Assembly (NCBI GenBank): GCA_003222535.1
Contig: QHWJ01000385.1
Location: 1 to 41,369, forward strand
From: Acidobacteriota bacterium
GTDB taxonomy: Bacteria; Acidobacteriota; Vicinamibacteria; Vicinamibacterales; CAVVIG01
Length of the DNA: 41,369 nucleotides
Direction: 5' to 3'
A model generated the notes under the pieces. That model saw nothing but the letters and a program-made list of their open reading frames with translations, was not told where the DNA came from and did no database searches. Shown one piece after another: positions 8,095-16,141 of the stretch. The number at the start of each line of letters is the position of its first letter. Position 1 is the stretch's first letter. A program made the position numbers and the translations under genes.

Positions 8095-9023
8095 TGCGCG
8101 TCATCGTCACCGGTGCGTCCGGATTCATCGGACGCAATGTGCTGCTCCGCGCACCGCGCGACTGGGAGATCACCGCTGTCTACCATCGCGCCGACGTGTT
8201 GGAGGCCTTCGTCGCGGCCCATGGGTTGAGTCACCACGTCACACCGGTTCGATGCGACCTGATGAACCCGGCTGACATGGCTGGGCTCACGCAGGCGGTA
8301 GGCGGCCGGGCCGACGCCGTGCTCTATCTCGCCGCGAACGGCGATCCCGCGGCATCGGTCGAACGGCCGCGTTGGGACCTCGAATCGAACACCGTGGCAC
8401 TTGTCAATTTCCTCGAGCACTGTCCCGTTGATCACGTGGTGTACGTCTCGTCGGGCGCGGTGTACGACGGTCTGACCGGCCCCGTGTCTCCGTCGACGGC
8501 CGTCGCGCCGCGTCTGCCTTACGCGATCTCGAAGCTGGCATCGGAGCAGTACGTCAGGTTCTTTGCGGAGCGGCGCCACGCCGTCGGCAGCTACATCAAC
8601 GTGCGGTTTTTCGGCGCCTACGGCCCCTACGAACCGCTGCGGAAGATCACGACGCGCTGGATGCGCGCCGTGATGGACGGTCAACGTCAGTTGACGGTTC
8701 GCGGCGACGGCGAGAACCTCATCGATTTCATGTACGTCGACGACGCCGTCGACGGGTTTCTGACGCTCGCGGCCGCCGCGGGCGCGACCGGCACCGTCGA
8801 CTTCGCCTCCGGCGCGCCCATCAGCGTGAACGAGGTCGTGCGGACGATGGGGCGCACGCTCGGCGTCGAGATCGCGCTCAGCCACGACGGCCACAGCGAA
8901 GAGTACATCCTGTTCCGGACCGTCGATGCCGCGATGTCCGAGCGTTTCGGTGTCCGACCGAAGATTCCGTTCGCCGACGGTGTGGCGCGCCTCCAGCAGT
9001 TCCTCGCGAGCCAGGCCGTTTGA
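8094..9023 (+). CDS. NAD-dependent sugar-nucleotide epimerase/reductase
   Basis: A 309-residue extended SDR with GASGFIG at residues 7-13 and an intact YAISK (Tyr143, Lys147). Between them lie VYVSSGAVYDG and then the family-typical FFGAYGPYEP. ATG 8094 shares its A with the TGA of the preceding epimerase, so the two are coupled. The same reading frame extends far upstream through that epimerase, but the upstream residues are not SDR-like. The probable role is an epimerase, dehydratase or 4-ketoreductase acting on the product of its neighbour. The stop overlaps the TTG start of the broken FAD oxidoreductase (TTGA). Confidence 0.88.
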   Translation: MRVIVTGASGFIGRNVLLRAPRDWEITAVYHRADVLEAFVAAHGLSHHVTPVRCDLMNPADMAGLTQAVGGRADAVLYLAANGDPAASVERPRWDLESNTVALVNFLEHCPVDHVVYVSSGAVYDGLTGPVSPSTAVAPRLPYAISKLASEQYVRFFAERRHAVGSYINVRFFGAYGPYEPLRKITTRWMRAVMDGQRQLTVRGDGENLIDFMYVDDAVDGFLTLAAAAGATGTVDFASGAPISVNEVVRTMGRTLGVEIALSHDGHSEEYILFRTVDAAMSERFGVRPKIPFADGVARLQQFLASQAV

Positions 9024-10389
9024 ACGAAAACATCGTCGTTCTCGGCGGCGGCCCCGCGGGAATCTCCGCCGCATGGCGGGCAAGACCATCGCGCTCGGCA
9101 AGTACGCGGTCGACTATGGCCCGCACACGTTCCACATCCGCGAGACGCCCGAAAGCCGGGCGATCATCGACGCGATCCGGCCCTTCTTCGGGGAGGATCC
9201 GCTGATCCTCACGCGCGGCACGCGTGTGCTGCTTCGCGGAAAGTACTACGTGTATCCGCTCGAGATGCTGCAGGTGCTGACCGGCGTCAGTCCACTGCTG
9301 TCGGCGCGCATCATCTTCGACTACGGCAAGGCGACGCTCAAGTCCGCGCTGTCGCCGCCCAGGAAGGAGCATTCGTTCGAAGAATGGGGCGTGCGAAATC
9401 TCGGGCGCACCCTGTACGACCTCTGCTTCGGCCTGTATTCGGCGCGTGTGTGGGGGCTGCCGACCTCGCAGATCTCATCGAAGCAGGCGCAGCGCGTCGC
9501 CAAGCTGAACCTCAAGAACATCATCCTCCGGACGCTGGGGATCAGGGCGGATCCCACCACCTATTTCACGAAGTACATGTACCCACGCCGCGGCATCAGC
9601 GTGCTCTTCGAGGGCATGTCCTCCGAAGTTCGGAAGGCGGGCAACGACATCCGGCTCTCGTCGCGCGCCGTGCGCGTCGAGCGGGCTGGCGAACGCATTA
9701 CCGGTGTCGTGTATTCACGCAACGGACAGGACGAGCGCATCGCGTGCGACGGCGTCATTTCCACTCTGCCGCTCCCGCAGCTGGTGTCGATGATCACGCC
9801 CGCGCTGCCGGCCCAAGTCGCAGAGCACGCGTCGAAGCTGCGTTATCGCAGCCTCAAGCTGATTTACATCGCGCTGAAGCGGCCCGCCCTCACCGATTTC
9901 CACTGGGTCTATCTTCTCGACGAGGAGTTTCGCGTGAATCGCGTCTCCGAGCAGAAGAACGTCAGCGCCGACATGATTCCGGCGCATCGCACCGTGCTGT
10001 GTATCGAGCTGTCGCTGTGGCGGGACGAGCCGTTGTGGCACGCGAGCGACGAGGAGATTTTCAGGCTCGCGCTTCGCGACGTGATGAAGATGGGGTACGG
10101 CGTCACGGAGGACGAGGTCGAGGAGTACTACATCACCGACATTCCCACGGCCTACCCCGTTTACGAGTTGAACTTCGAAGACCACCTCATCCCCGTGCTC
10201 GAAGGCGTGCACAAGGTGCCGAATCTTCTCACGCTTGGCCGTCACGGGTTGTTCCTCAACAACAGCATGGACGACAACGTGCTGCTCGGGATGAAGGTCG
10301 GCGATCACATTGCGGCCGGCGGTTTCCGGAGCGACGCGTGGCTGTCACAGATGCTGGCCTTCATGAACCTGCGGTTCCAGGGGAAATGA
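9020..10389 (+). pseudogene. FAD-dependent amine-oxidase-like oxidoreductase, frameshifted near 5' end
   Basis: The gene begins at TTG 9020 with MNENIVVLGGGPAGISAAW, a textbook FAD GxGxxG strand-turn-helix, but that frame then loses meaning. The rest of the protein continues in another frame from about 9073 (MAGKTIALGKYAVDYGPHT), giving 438 further residues with good amine-oxidase/protoporphyrinogen-oxidase-like sequence, through VISTLPLPQLV and the C-terminal FAD region LTLGRHGLFLNNSMDDN. In relatives about 20-25 residues separate the AAW and GGxT positions; here they are missing and the frame changes. The junction falls on a small palindrome CCGCC-GCAT-GGCGG (9066-9079). Either a non-triplet deletion inactivated the gene or the sequence has an error. 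The 3' end overlaps the convergent gene by 45 bp. If intact it would oxidise or rearrange a sugar or lipid intermediate. Confidence 0.8.
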
Positions 10390-11748
10390 CCGGCCGGTCA
10401 GCCAGCCCGCACCCAGGACTGCCAGGATCAGGACGATGGGCTTGGCGGGCAGCGATTGGCGCGCCTCGGTCAGCAGCGGAAAATGCACGGCGGTGACGTA
10501 GACGATCGGCGCCGCCATCAGACAGGTGTCGGCGTACCGTCTGGCCCGCGCCAGCGCGCACAACCCGGCCGCGGCCAACGCCAGAATCGCCGCCTGGACA
10601 AGCCAGAGGCCGCGGATGACGAGCGGCGGCACCTGGTTGATTTGGCTGTAGCGAATCGGAATGTCGGCCGACCACAGCGAGAAGAGGCCCCGCGTGAGGC
10701 GGCGCCGCAGGTGCGCCGATCGATCGCGGGCAATATTCTGCAGTCCGACACGCAGGTATTCGTTGTCCGCTTCGATCCGCGCCGTCGTGCGACGCATCGG
10801 ATCCTCCGGCTCGGTCCAGATCTTCCGGATGTCCTGCCATTGATGCGCGTAGGCGAGCATCGGTGCCGCGTCCACTCGCTCCGCCGCCGCCAGCGCCACG
10901 ATCTTCGCGTCGAGCTGCGAGCGCTCCGGCGTCTTGTCGACGATATCCGTCAGCTGGCTTTGCACGCGACCCGGCCAGTGTCCCTGCCACGAACCTTCCC
11001 AGATGCCGCGGCCGATGCCGCCGGCTGGCGACAGAGTGAAGCGGTGCATCGTGACGTAGTTGTACGTGAACCACGGCAGCATCGCGACCGCGAACACCGC
11101 GAGTGCCATGGCCCAGCGCGGCCACGGCGGCCGCTGGGCCCAGCCGATCAGCGGAAACAGCACGAGCGCCATCACGACAATGCCCGGCAAGAACAGGAAG
11201 AACGCGGGACGGCTCAAGGTCGTCGCGGCCGCCAGCACGCCGAACCCGGCGAACGCTCCTGGCCGCTGCTCATGAACCGCCCGGACGAGCATCCACATCG
11301 TCAGCGTGAACATCAAGGTGGTCCAGACCTCGGTCAGGACCAGCGCTGCGAAGTACGGCAGCGTCGGGAACAGCGTCGTCGCACCCGCCGCGGCGATGCC
11401 GAGCCGGGGACCGCCGATCTGTCGCCCGATCGCGAACACCGTCAGGCAGATGGCGACGAACACGCCGATCTGAACGGCCGCGACCGCCGCGTGCGTCGCG
11501 CCGAAGACGCGGTAGATGACTGCAACGAACGCCGGGTACACGGGCGTTCGAAGGACTTCGGGCACGAACTGCGGCGCGTCGGGATAGCGAGTGAACTTGC
11601 CGGTTGAGGCGAGAACCTCGGCGAGCCGCCGGTACCCGTCCTGGTCGGTCCACTCCGTCGTCCAGTCCGGTCGCTGGTAGACCATGAAGAGCATGCCATG
11701 GAGCGCGGCGACGAGAGAGACGACAACGAGCGATCGTTGGACGGTCAC
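10345..11748 (-). CDS. GT-C-like (GT39/PMT-type) membrane glycosyltransferase
   Basis: A 467-residue polytopic membrane protein. I start at GTG 11748 (VTVQRSLVVVSLVAALHG), which begins just ahead of the first membrane segment; the frame continues to 11889 but with arginine/alanine-rich sequence that looks non-coding. After the first segment is WTDQDGYRRLAEVLAS, with acidic residues at the position used by GT-C enzymes, then VLRTPVYPAFVAVIYRVFG, a signature common in ArnT-like proteins. About nine hydrophobic segments follow, with one hydrophilic loop of roughly 120 residues after the motif MLPWFTYNYVTMHRF. The likely role is sugar transfer from a polyprenyl-phosphate donor at the outer face of the inner membrane. 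It is on the minus strand with the GT4 gene upstream, 140 bp away across a repeat element. Confidence 0.82.
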   Translation of the reverse strand: MTVQRSLVVVSLVAALHGMLFMVYQRPDWTTEWTDQDGYRRLAEVLASTGKFTRYPDAPQFVPEVLRTPVYPAFVAVIYRVFGATHAAVAAVQIGVFVAICLTVFAIGRQIGGPRLGIAAAGATTLFPTLPYFAALVLTEVWTTLMFTLTMWMLVRAVHEQRPGAFAGFGVLAAATTLSRPAFFLFLPGIVVMALVLFPLIGWAQRPPWPRWAMALAVFAVAMLPWFTYNYVTMHRFTLSPAGGIGRGIWEGSWQGHWPGRVQSQLTDIVDKTPERSQLDAKIVALAAAERVDAAPMLAYAHQWQDIRKIWTEPEDPMRRTTARIEADNEYLRVGLQNIARDRSAHLRRRLTRGLFSLWSADIPIRYSQINQVPPLVIRGLWLVQAAILALAAAGLCALARARRYADTCLMAAPIVYVTAVHFPLLTEARQSLPAKPIVLILAVLGAGWLTGRSFPLEPQVHEGQHL

Positions 11749-11765
11749 GGCAGTGATTCTAAGGG

Positions 11766-11865
11766 CGTTTGCACACGCCGTAGCGCGAGACCTCAGCCAA
11801 GCGAACGCCGCTCGCCTGAAAGGCTCGCGCTCCACGAGCCGTTTGCACGACGCCGGAGCGCGAGC
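11766..11865. repeat. Direct and inverted repeats in the 140-bp gap upstream of the GT-C gene
   Basis: Two direct copies of a 24-25 bp unit beginning CGTTTGCAC and ending GCGCGAG lie at 11766-11789 and 11840-11864. The second copy is also the right part of an 11-bp perfect inverted repeat, GCTCGCGCTCC (11823-11833) and GGAGCGCGAGC (11855-11865), enclosing 21 nt. The block fills most of the space between two minus-strand genes and could be a dispersed repeat or a regulatory site. I see no promoter elements I would defend. Confidence 0.6.
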
Positions 11866-11888
11866 GCTACACGAACGTGCAAAACGCA

Positions 11889-13088
11889 CTAAGCCAGCAG
11901 ATCGCGGTACAGCCCGTCGATGTCCGTGACGAGTCTGTTGATCCCGTATTGCGCGACCACACGCTGGCGACCAGCTTCGCCCATGGCACGGCGGCGGCCC
12001 GGCTCGGCGACGAGGCGGCTCACGTGATCTGCCAACTGGCCGGCGTCGCCCGGCGGCGCCATCAGGCCGACGTCAGAGGTCGGCATCACGTCGGCGACAC
12101 CGCCGACATCGGTGCTGACGCCTACGCATCCCGCCGCCAGGCTCTCGATGAGCGCCACGGGCGTGCCCTCGTTGCGCGAGGTGAGCAGGAAGATGTCGGT
12201 GGCGCCGTACACCGTTTCCAGGTCGCGGCGCCAGCCGAGGAACCGCACGCGGTCGGCGATGCCGAGCGAGACGGCGGCGGCTTCGAGCGCTTCGCGCAGT
12301 TCACCATCGCCGACGATGAGAAACACGGTGGATGCGTGCAAGCGAGCGACGCGCTGCGCGACCTCGAGAAACAGCCGCTGCTCCTTGATGGCCGTCAGTC
12401 GGCCGACGGTGGTGACGACGGTTGCGCCGGGTGGAATGTCCAGGGCGGCTCTCGCGACAGCACGCGCCTCGTCTTCGATTGCAGCCAGCGCATCGAGATC
12501 GAAACCGAGCGGCACCACGCGGTACTGCTCGTGACGCCCAATCCGGTACTCCTGGACGAGCTCGTCGCGGATCCGCTGCGAGATGGCGACGATTCGATCC
12601 GTCACGCCGGCGAGCCGTCGTTCCGCGGCGATGAACAGCCGCGTCTTCGCCAGGCCGAAGTACCCCTCGAGCACGTGGCCGTGGTAGGTGTGGACGAGTC
12701 GCGCGCGCGCGCGACGGCCGGCCGTGTTGTTGTAAGCCAGAGCAGCCAGACGTCCGACCGCGCCCGCTTTGGCCATGTGGGTGTGCACGATGGCCGGCTT
12801 GAATTCGCAGAGCAGCCGGTATACCTTCCAGGCGGCTCTCGCATCGCTCGCCGGGGAGATGGGACGCTTCAGTGCCGCCAACTGCTTGGTGCGGGGAGGC
12901 GAAGCGGCACACTCCAGCAGATAGCTCATGTCGCCCTCTTGAGGGCCGACCTCGCCATGGATGAGCAGCGTCTCGAAGCCGCGTGCGGAGAGACGCGACG
13001 CCAGCTCGACGACCTGGATCGATGGGCCACCGATGTTGAGGCGTGTCACGAAGCGGACGACGCGAATGGGAGCGAGGGCGGACGGCAT
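11889..13088 (-). CDS. GT4-family glycosyltransferase
   Basis: A 399-residue GT-B fold glycosyltransferase of the RfaG/WcaA type. The N-terminal domain has RLNIGGPSIQVVELASRL, the glycine loop of GT4 enzymes, and VHTYHGHVLEGYF. The C-terminal nucleotide-sugar domain has TVGRLTAIKEQ and the retaining-enzyme EX7E motif in NEGTPVALIESLA, followed by STDVGGVADV. ATG 13088 places the start just ahead of the first strand. It would transfer a sugar from a nucleotide donor to a lipid-linked acceptor on the cytosolic face. It is transcribed divergently from the SGNH gene across 155 bp and is probably co-transcribed with the GT-C gene at 10345. Confidence 0.92.
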   Translation of the reverse strand: MPSALAPIRVVRFVTRLNIGGPSIQVVELASRLSARGFETLLIHGEVGPQEGDMSYLLECAASPPRTKQLAALKRPISPASDARAAWKVYRLLCEFKPAIVHTHMAKAGAVGRLAALAYNNTAGRRARARLVHTYHGHVLEGYFGLAKTRLFIAAERRLAGVTDRIVAISQRIRDELVQEYRIGRHEQYRVVPLGFDLDALAAIEDEARAVARAALDIPPGATVVTTVGRLTAIKEQRLFLEVAQRVARLHASTVFLIVGDGELREALEAAAVSLGIADRVRFLGWRRDLETVYGATDIFLLTSRNEGTPVALIESLAAGCVGVSTDVGGVADVMPTSDVGLMAPPGDAGQLADHVSRLVAEPGRRRAMGEAGRQRVVAQYGINRLVTDIDGLYRDLLA

Positions 13089-13220
13089 CGGGGACTTGGG
13101 CCACTCAATCTAGCATTGTCTCCATCGCACGACCGGTTCGCATTCAGGGCCTCACACTCTCACGCTGTTCCGATTTTTCCGCGACAATGTCCTGACACTG
13201 CTCCCGGAGAGGACGCTCTG

Positions 13221-13247
13221 ATGCGAAAGGGCCGCCGGGTTCCATGA
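13221..13247 (+). CDS. Eight-codon leader mini-ORF overlapping the SGNH gene start
   Basis: ATG 13221 is preceded by GGAGAGG at a good ribosome-binding distance (about 9 nt). It encodes MRKGRRVP and stops at a TGA that overlaps the ATG of the SGNH gene (ATGA). The downstream ATG has no Shine-Dalgarno of its own that I can see. The arrangement suggests translational coupling from a tiny leader, or a degraded original N-terminus. Whether it is translated is unknown. Confidence 0.35.
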   Translation: MRKGRRVP

Positions 13248-14326
13248 CGACTCAGACGCTGTCGCGTCGCAAACGTCAGGTGTTCGTGCTCGTGGCGACC
13301 GCGCTCGTCTTTTTTGTGGGCGCGGCTGCGTTGCTGGCAGCCGATATCTACCTGCACGGCCGCTTCCAGGAGTCGGCCGGTGTGAACATCTGGGGTTATC
13401 GCGGTCCCGTTCTGGGACGCAAGAAGCCCGGCGATCTACGGATCGCGTTCCTCGGCGGCAGCACGGCGTTCGGTTACGGTGTGAGCTGGGACCAGGCCAT
13501 TCCCGCGCAGCTCGAGAAGCAGCTGAATGCGCGGCTGCCGCCAGGCGTCTCCCGCGTCAGCGTGGCAAACCTCGCCTACAACAACGAGGGCGCGTACTCG
13601 TTCACGTTCACGCTGGACGATTACAGGTACCTGGACTACGACATCGTGTGTCTGTACGAGGGCTACAACGACATGATGGGCGATTCGAGGAATCCGAACA
13701 CTTCGGTGTTTCGCCACGATTCTCCGGTGTTCAAGCTCACCGGCTACCTGCCGATCTTTCCCATCGCTTTCCGGGAGAAGGCGTCGGCCTTGCGGTTCGG
13801 GGGAGACCTGAATGGGTACTACCGCGCAATGCGCGGCGAGGAGACCAAGACCGTGTTCCGTCCCGGTCTCGCCAATCGAACTGCCGCCGGCGCTCTCGAC
13901 GCATCCGCGGCCATCGCGGAATCGCTCCAGCGGCAGCTCGCGAAGGTCATGCAGGAGCCGCCGCCGCAGATTGTCGGCGGAGACGCGACCGGCTGCAAAG
14001 TCCCCTGGGGCGAATACTGCAAATCGATGTTCACGGCCGTTGACCACGCGCTGGCGATGAGGAAGCGGGTGCTCGTCATCACCCAGCCGTATGCGGCCGG
14101 GTTCCTGCGAGAACGTCATGTCGATCAACAGAGCACCATGTCGACTACGCTGTTGATCCGCTATCAGGGCAATCCGCGCGTGCAGTATGCGAACGCCGGG
14201 ACCGCCGTCGATATCAGCGATCCCGTCGTGGGCTACGACCACATGCACTTGACAGCGCCAGCCAACGCGGTAGTTGCCGCGCACCTGGTCGAACCGATTC
14301 GAGCCCTGGCTCAGGTCAGGCCATGA
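13244..14326 (+). CDS. Membrane-anchored SGNH/GDSL hydrolase-like protein
   Basis: A 360-residue protein with one N-terminal membrane anchor (about residues 12-34) and a periplasmic SGNH domain. Block I is FLGGSTAFGYG with Ser73, block III is YEGYND with Asn142, and block V is YDHMHLT with Asp332 and His335, so the catalytic set appears intact. Family members are O-acetylesterases or acyltransferases acting on glycans. In a polysaccharide locus the likely substrate is the exported glycan, which is inference. There is an insertion-like central region (about 150-260) that I do not recognise. The ATG at 13244 overlaps the end of a tiny leader ORF, and the gene's stop overlaps the next start (ATGA). 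Confidence 0.85.
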   Translation: MTTQTLSRRKRQVFVLVATALVFFVGAAALLAADIYLHGRFQESAGVNIWGYRGPVLGRKKPGDLRIAFLGGSTAFGYGVSWDQAIPAQLEKQLNARLPPGVSRVSVANLAYNNEGAYSFTFTLDDYRYLDYDIVCLYEGYNDMMGDSRNPNTSVFRHDSPVFKLTGYLPIFPIAFREKASALRFGGDLNGYYRAMRGEETKTVFRPGLANRTAAGALDASAAIAESLQRQLAKVMQEPPPQIVGGDATGCKVPWGEYCKSMFTAVDHALAMRKRVLVITQPYAAGFLRERHVDQQSTMSTTLLIRYQGNPRVQYANAGTAVDISDPVVGYDHMHLTAPANAVVAAHLVEPIRALAQVRP

Positions 14327-15438
14327 CTGCAGGCCGTTTCCCGGGCGCCGACCTGAAGACGTTCGGCGTGATCGCCGTCCTGCTGGTTACGGTGGCGTTT
14401 CTGGCGCCGGCGCCGGATCGGCCGACCGATCGCGACATCTATGAAGCGACGGCGGCTCACGGTGTGGTGTACGACTGTTCCGATCTTCAATGCTTCCGCG
14501 TCCTGGTCGCGTGGACGCTTGGTGTGCTGCCGGGGCCGTCGGTGCCGAAATGGAAGATCTACGCAGCGCTCTCCGACGCTGCGGCCGCGGTCGTGCTGGG
14601 CCAGCTGTGTCGAGCGGTCGGCCTGTCGAATCAGGTAGCAGCCCTCAGCACGTGGGTCGCCGCGTTCGGCTTCGGGTCGCTCTATACGCTCTACGATCCC
14701 TTTTCGTCAGACGCGCTGATGTTTCTCATGGGGCCCCTGCTGACGCTCCTGATGCTGCGCGGGCGCATGGGGATTGCCGCGCTGGTCGGGGCGCTGGGCG
14801 TGCTGGCGAAGGAATTCGCGGCCGTGCCGCTCTTCGTCTTCGCCCTGGCGGCGGCCATCAAGCGGCAATGGCCCCTGGCGTTGCGGGCGCTCGCCTCGGC
14901 CAACGCGGCGCTCATCGTCTGGCTGGGACTGCAGTTCTGGCTGATGCTCCGCTTCAACTACACCTACAGCAACAGCGCCTCCACGCAGCTCTTATCGGGC
15001 GGGAACCTCGTGGGGTGGCTCTCGAGGCTGAGCCCGCGCCTCGCCGTGTCGTCTGTCTTCACGGAGTACGGCGCCATCTGGCTGCTGGCGCTGGTCGGCT
15101 TTTTTCGAGGGCCGTCGATATTGCGGCGATTGTCGATCGCAGCCGTTCCACCGGCGTGGCTGTTCTCCTACGTCCAGCAACCCGACCGCGCGCTCTGGAA
15201 CTTCCATTACCTGATGATCCCGTTGGCCATGATCGTGGCCAGTCGCCTTCCGTTCTGGTGGTCGTGGGCCCTCGTCAGTTTCTTCGCGTTCGCCAATCTC
15301 CGGCTGGGAGCTCAGCTCGCGTTCGTGCCGGCTGCTCGCATTGCCTTGACGGTGTCGGTCGTGATCGCGGCCGTGGCAGTCGTTCGTGACTGGCGCGAGC
15401 CGGCCGATGGGTCACCGGCCGAGGTACTGACGCTCTAA
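14323..15438 (+). CDS. Polytopic membrane protein, probable GT-C-like
   Basis: A 371-residue protein with about nine hydrophobic segments. After the first segment it reads APDRPTDRDIYEATAAHG, with acidic residues at the place where GT-C enzymes hold their catalytic Asp. RVLVAWTLGVLPGP and PFSSDALMFLMGP follow. No C-terminal soluble domain is present and the family assignment is weak; it could be a shortened GT-C enzyme or a membrane protein of unknown role. It starts at ATG 14323, overlapping the SGNH stop by four bases, so the two are very likely co-expressed and may act on the same periplasmic substrate. Confidence 0.7.
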   Translation: MTAGRFPGADLKTFGVIAVLLVTVAFLAPAPDRPTDRDIYEATAAHGVVYDCSDLQCFRVLVAWTLGVLPGPSVPKWKIYAALSDAAAAVVLGQLCRAVGLSNQVAALSTWVAAFGFGSLYTLYDPFSSDALMFLMGPLLTLLMLRGRMGIAALVGALGVLAKEFAAVPLFVFALAAAIKRQWPLALRALASANAALIVWLGLQFWLMLRFNYTYSNSASTQLLSGGNLVGWLSRLSPRLAVSSVFTEYGAIWLLALVGFFRGPSILRRLSIAAVPPAWLFSYVQQPDRALWNFHYLMIPLAMIVASRLPFWWSWALVSFFAFANLRLGAQLAFVPAARIALTVSVVIAAVAVVRDWREPADGSPAEVLTL

Positions 15439-15447
15439 TCGTTCGAC

Positions 15448-15843
15448 ATGGCTCACAAATCTCCCGCCAACCCTGAGCGATCGTTCGGCATTTCCGTCGG
15501 CGGCGTCCTCTGCGCGATCGCGATCGTTCTGCTCTGGCGCCGGCGGATCGGCCGTGCCGAGTGGCTGGGTGCGGTCGGCGCGGTGTTGGTCGTCCTGGGG
15601 TTTCTGCGGCCGCGTCTGCTGAAACCGGTGAGCGTCGTCTGGTGGAAATTCGCTGTCCTCCTCGGCCGGGTCAACGCGCGCGTGCTGCTATCGATCATTT
15701 TCTTTCTGATTCTGACGCCCATCGGCCTGGTGTGGCGGCTGACCGGCAAGGATCCCCTGGCGCGACAGCGCCGCCACTGGCCCGGATGGGCCCCGCATCC
15801 CGCCCGCTACAAGGACGCGAAGCATTTCGATCGCATGTTTTGA
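15448..15843 (+). CDS. SxtJ-family membrane protein
   Basis: A 131-residue protein with two to three hydrophobic segments (about 15-31, 39-55 and 80-97) and a basic C-terminus (WRLTGKDPLARQRR...HFDRMF). The pattern FGxSVGG...LGFLRPRLLKPVSVVW, then IIFFLILTPIGLVWRLTGKDPL, is that of the SxtJ family named after the saxitoxin cluster. Genes of this family typically sit beside a DUF5989/SxtK-like micro-protein and a NodU/CmcH-type carbamoyltransferase, exactly as here. The biochemical role is not known; it may recruit the carbamoyltransferase to the membrane. It starts 9 bp after the preceding stop. Confidence 0.85.
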   Translation: MAHKSPANPERSFGISVGGVLCAIAIVLLWRRRIGRAEWLGAVGAVLVVLGFLRPRLLKPVSVVWWKFAVLLGRVNARVLLSIIFFLILTPIGLVWRLTGKDPLARQRRHWPGWAPHPARYKDAKHFDRMF

Positions 15844-15852
15844 GGTAACGCC

Positions 15853-16011
15853 ATGAGTAAAGGACGCGTGCTCGGAGAGTTCTGGGAATTTCTGAAACAC
15901 GAAAAGAAATACTGGCTCGTGCCCGTCGTCGTCGTCTTCCTGCTGTTCGGGCTGCTGCTGGTGTTCTCGCAGTCGAGTGCTGTCGCGCCGTTCATCTACA
16001 CGCTCTTCTAG
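15853..16011 (+). CDS. DUF5989/SxtK-like single-pass membrane micro-protein
   Basis: A 52-residue protein: a basic/aromatic N-terminus (EFWEFLKHEKKYWLVP), one membrane helix (about residues 21-40) and a short tail ending APFIYTLF. The conserved FWEFLxxxKKYWLxP signature fits the DUF5989 family. ATG 15853 follows the SxtJ stop by nine bases, and GAGGTAA just upstream gives a good ribosome-binding site. It is the middle member of the SxtJ, SxtK-like, carbamoyltransferase trio. Function is unknown; physical contact with one or both partners is plausible. Confidence 0.88.
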   Translation: MSKGRVLGEFWEFLKHEKKYWLVPVVVVFLLFGLLLVFSQSSAVAPFIYTLF

Positions 16012-16040
16012 CGTGACGAGTTCCAGATCCCGTGACACAT

Positions 16041-16136
16041 CGCTCGTGGCGAGCTGGTCGAACCACGAGCAAAACGGCTCATTCTTCGACAGGCTCAGGA
16101 TGAGCGTCTGTGCAGAACCGTCACACTCGCCACACT
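16041..16136. repeat. Dispersed repeat, copy A, abutting the carbamoyltransferase start
   Basis: This element contains an 8-bp stem GCTCGTGG / CCACGAGC, a block CTTCGACAGGCTCAGGATGA, and a 3' end AACCGTCACAC. The same order of blocks occurs at 39667-39822 (copy B, longer). The 3' block begins exactly 26 nt before the start codon of the next gene in both cases: GTG 16142 here and ATG 39828 there. The gene behind it has no obvious Shine-Dalgarno site, so the repeat may supply its 5' leader or promoter; that is inference. Confidence 0.8.
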
Positions 16137-16141
16137 GAATC

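Noticed and set aside
16041-16136. Rho-independent terminator after the SxtK-like gene
   Set aside because: The stems lack a following T-run, and the same block occurs in another gap next to a start codon, so a dispersed repeat is the better call.
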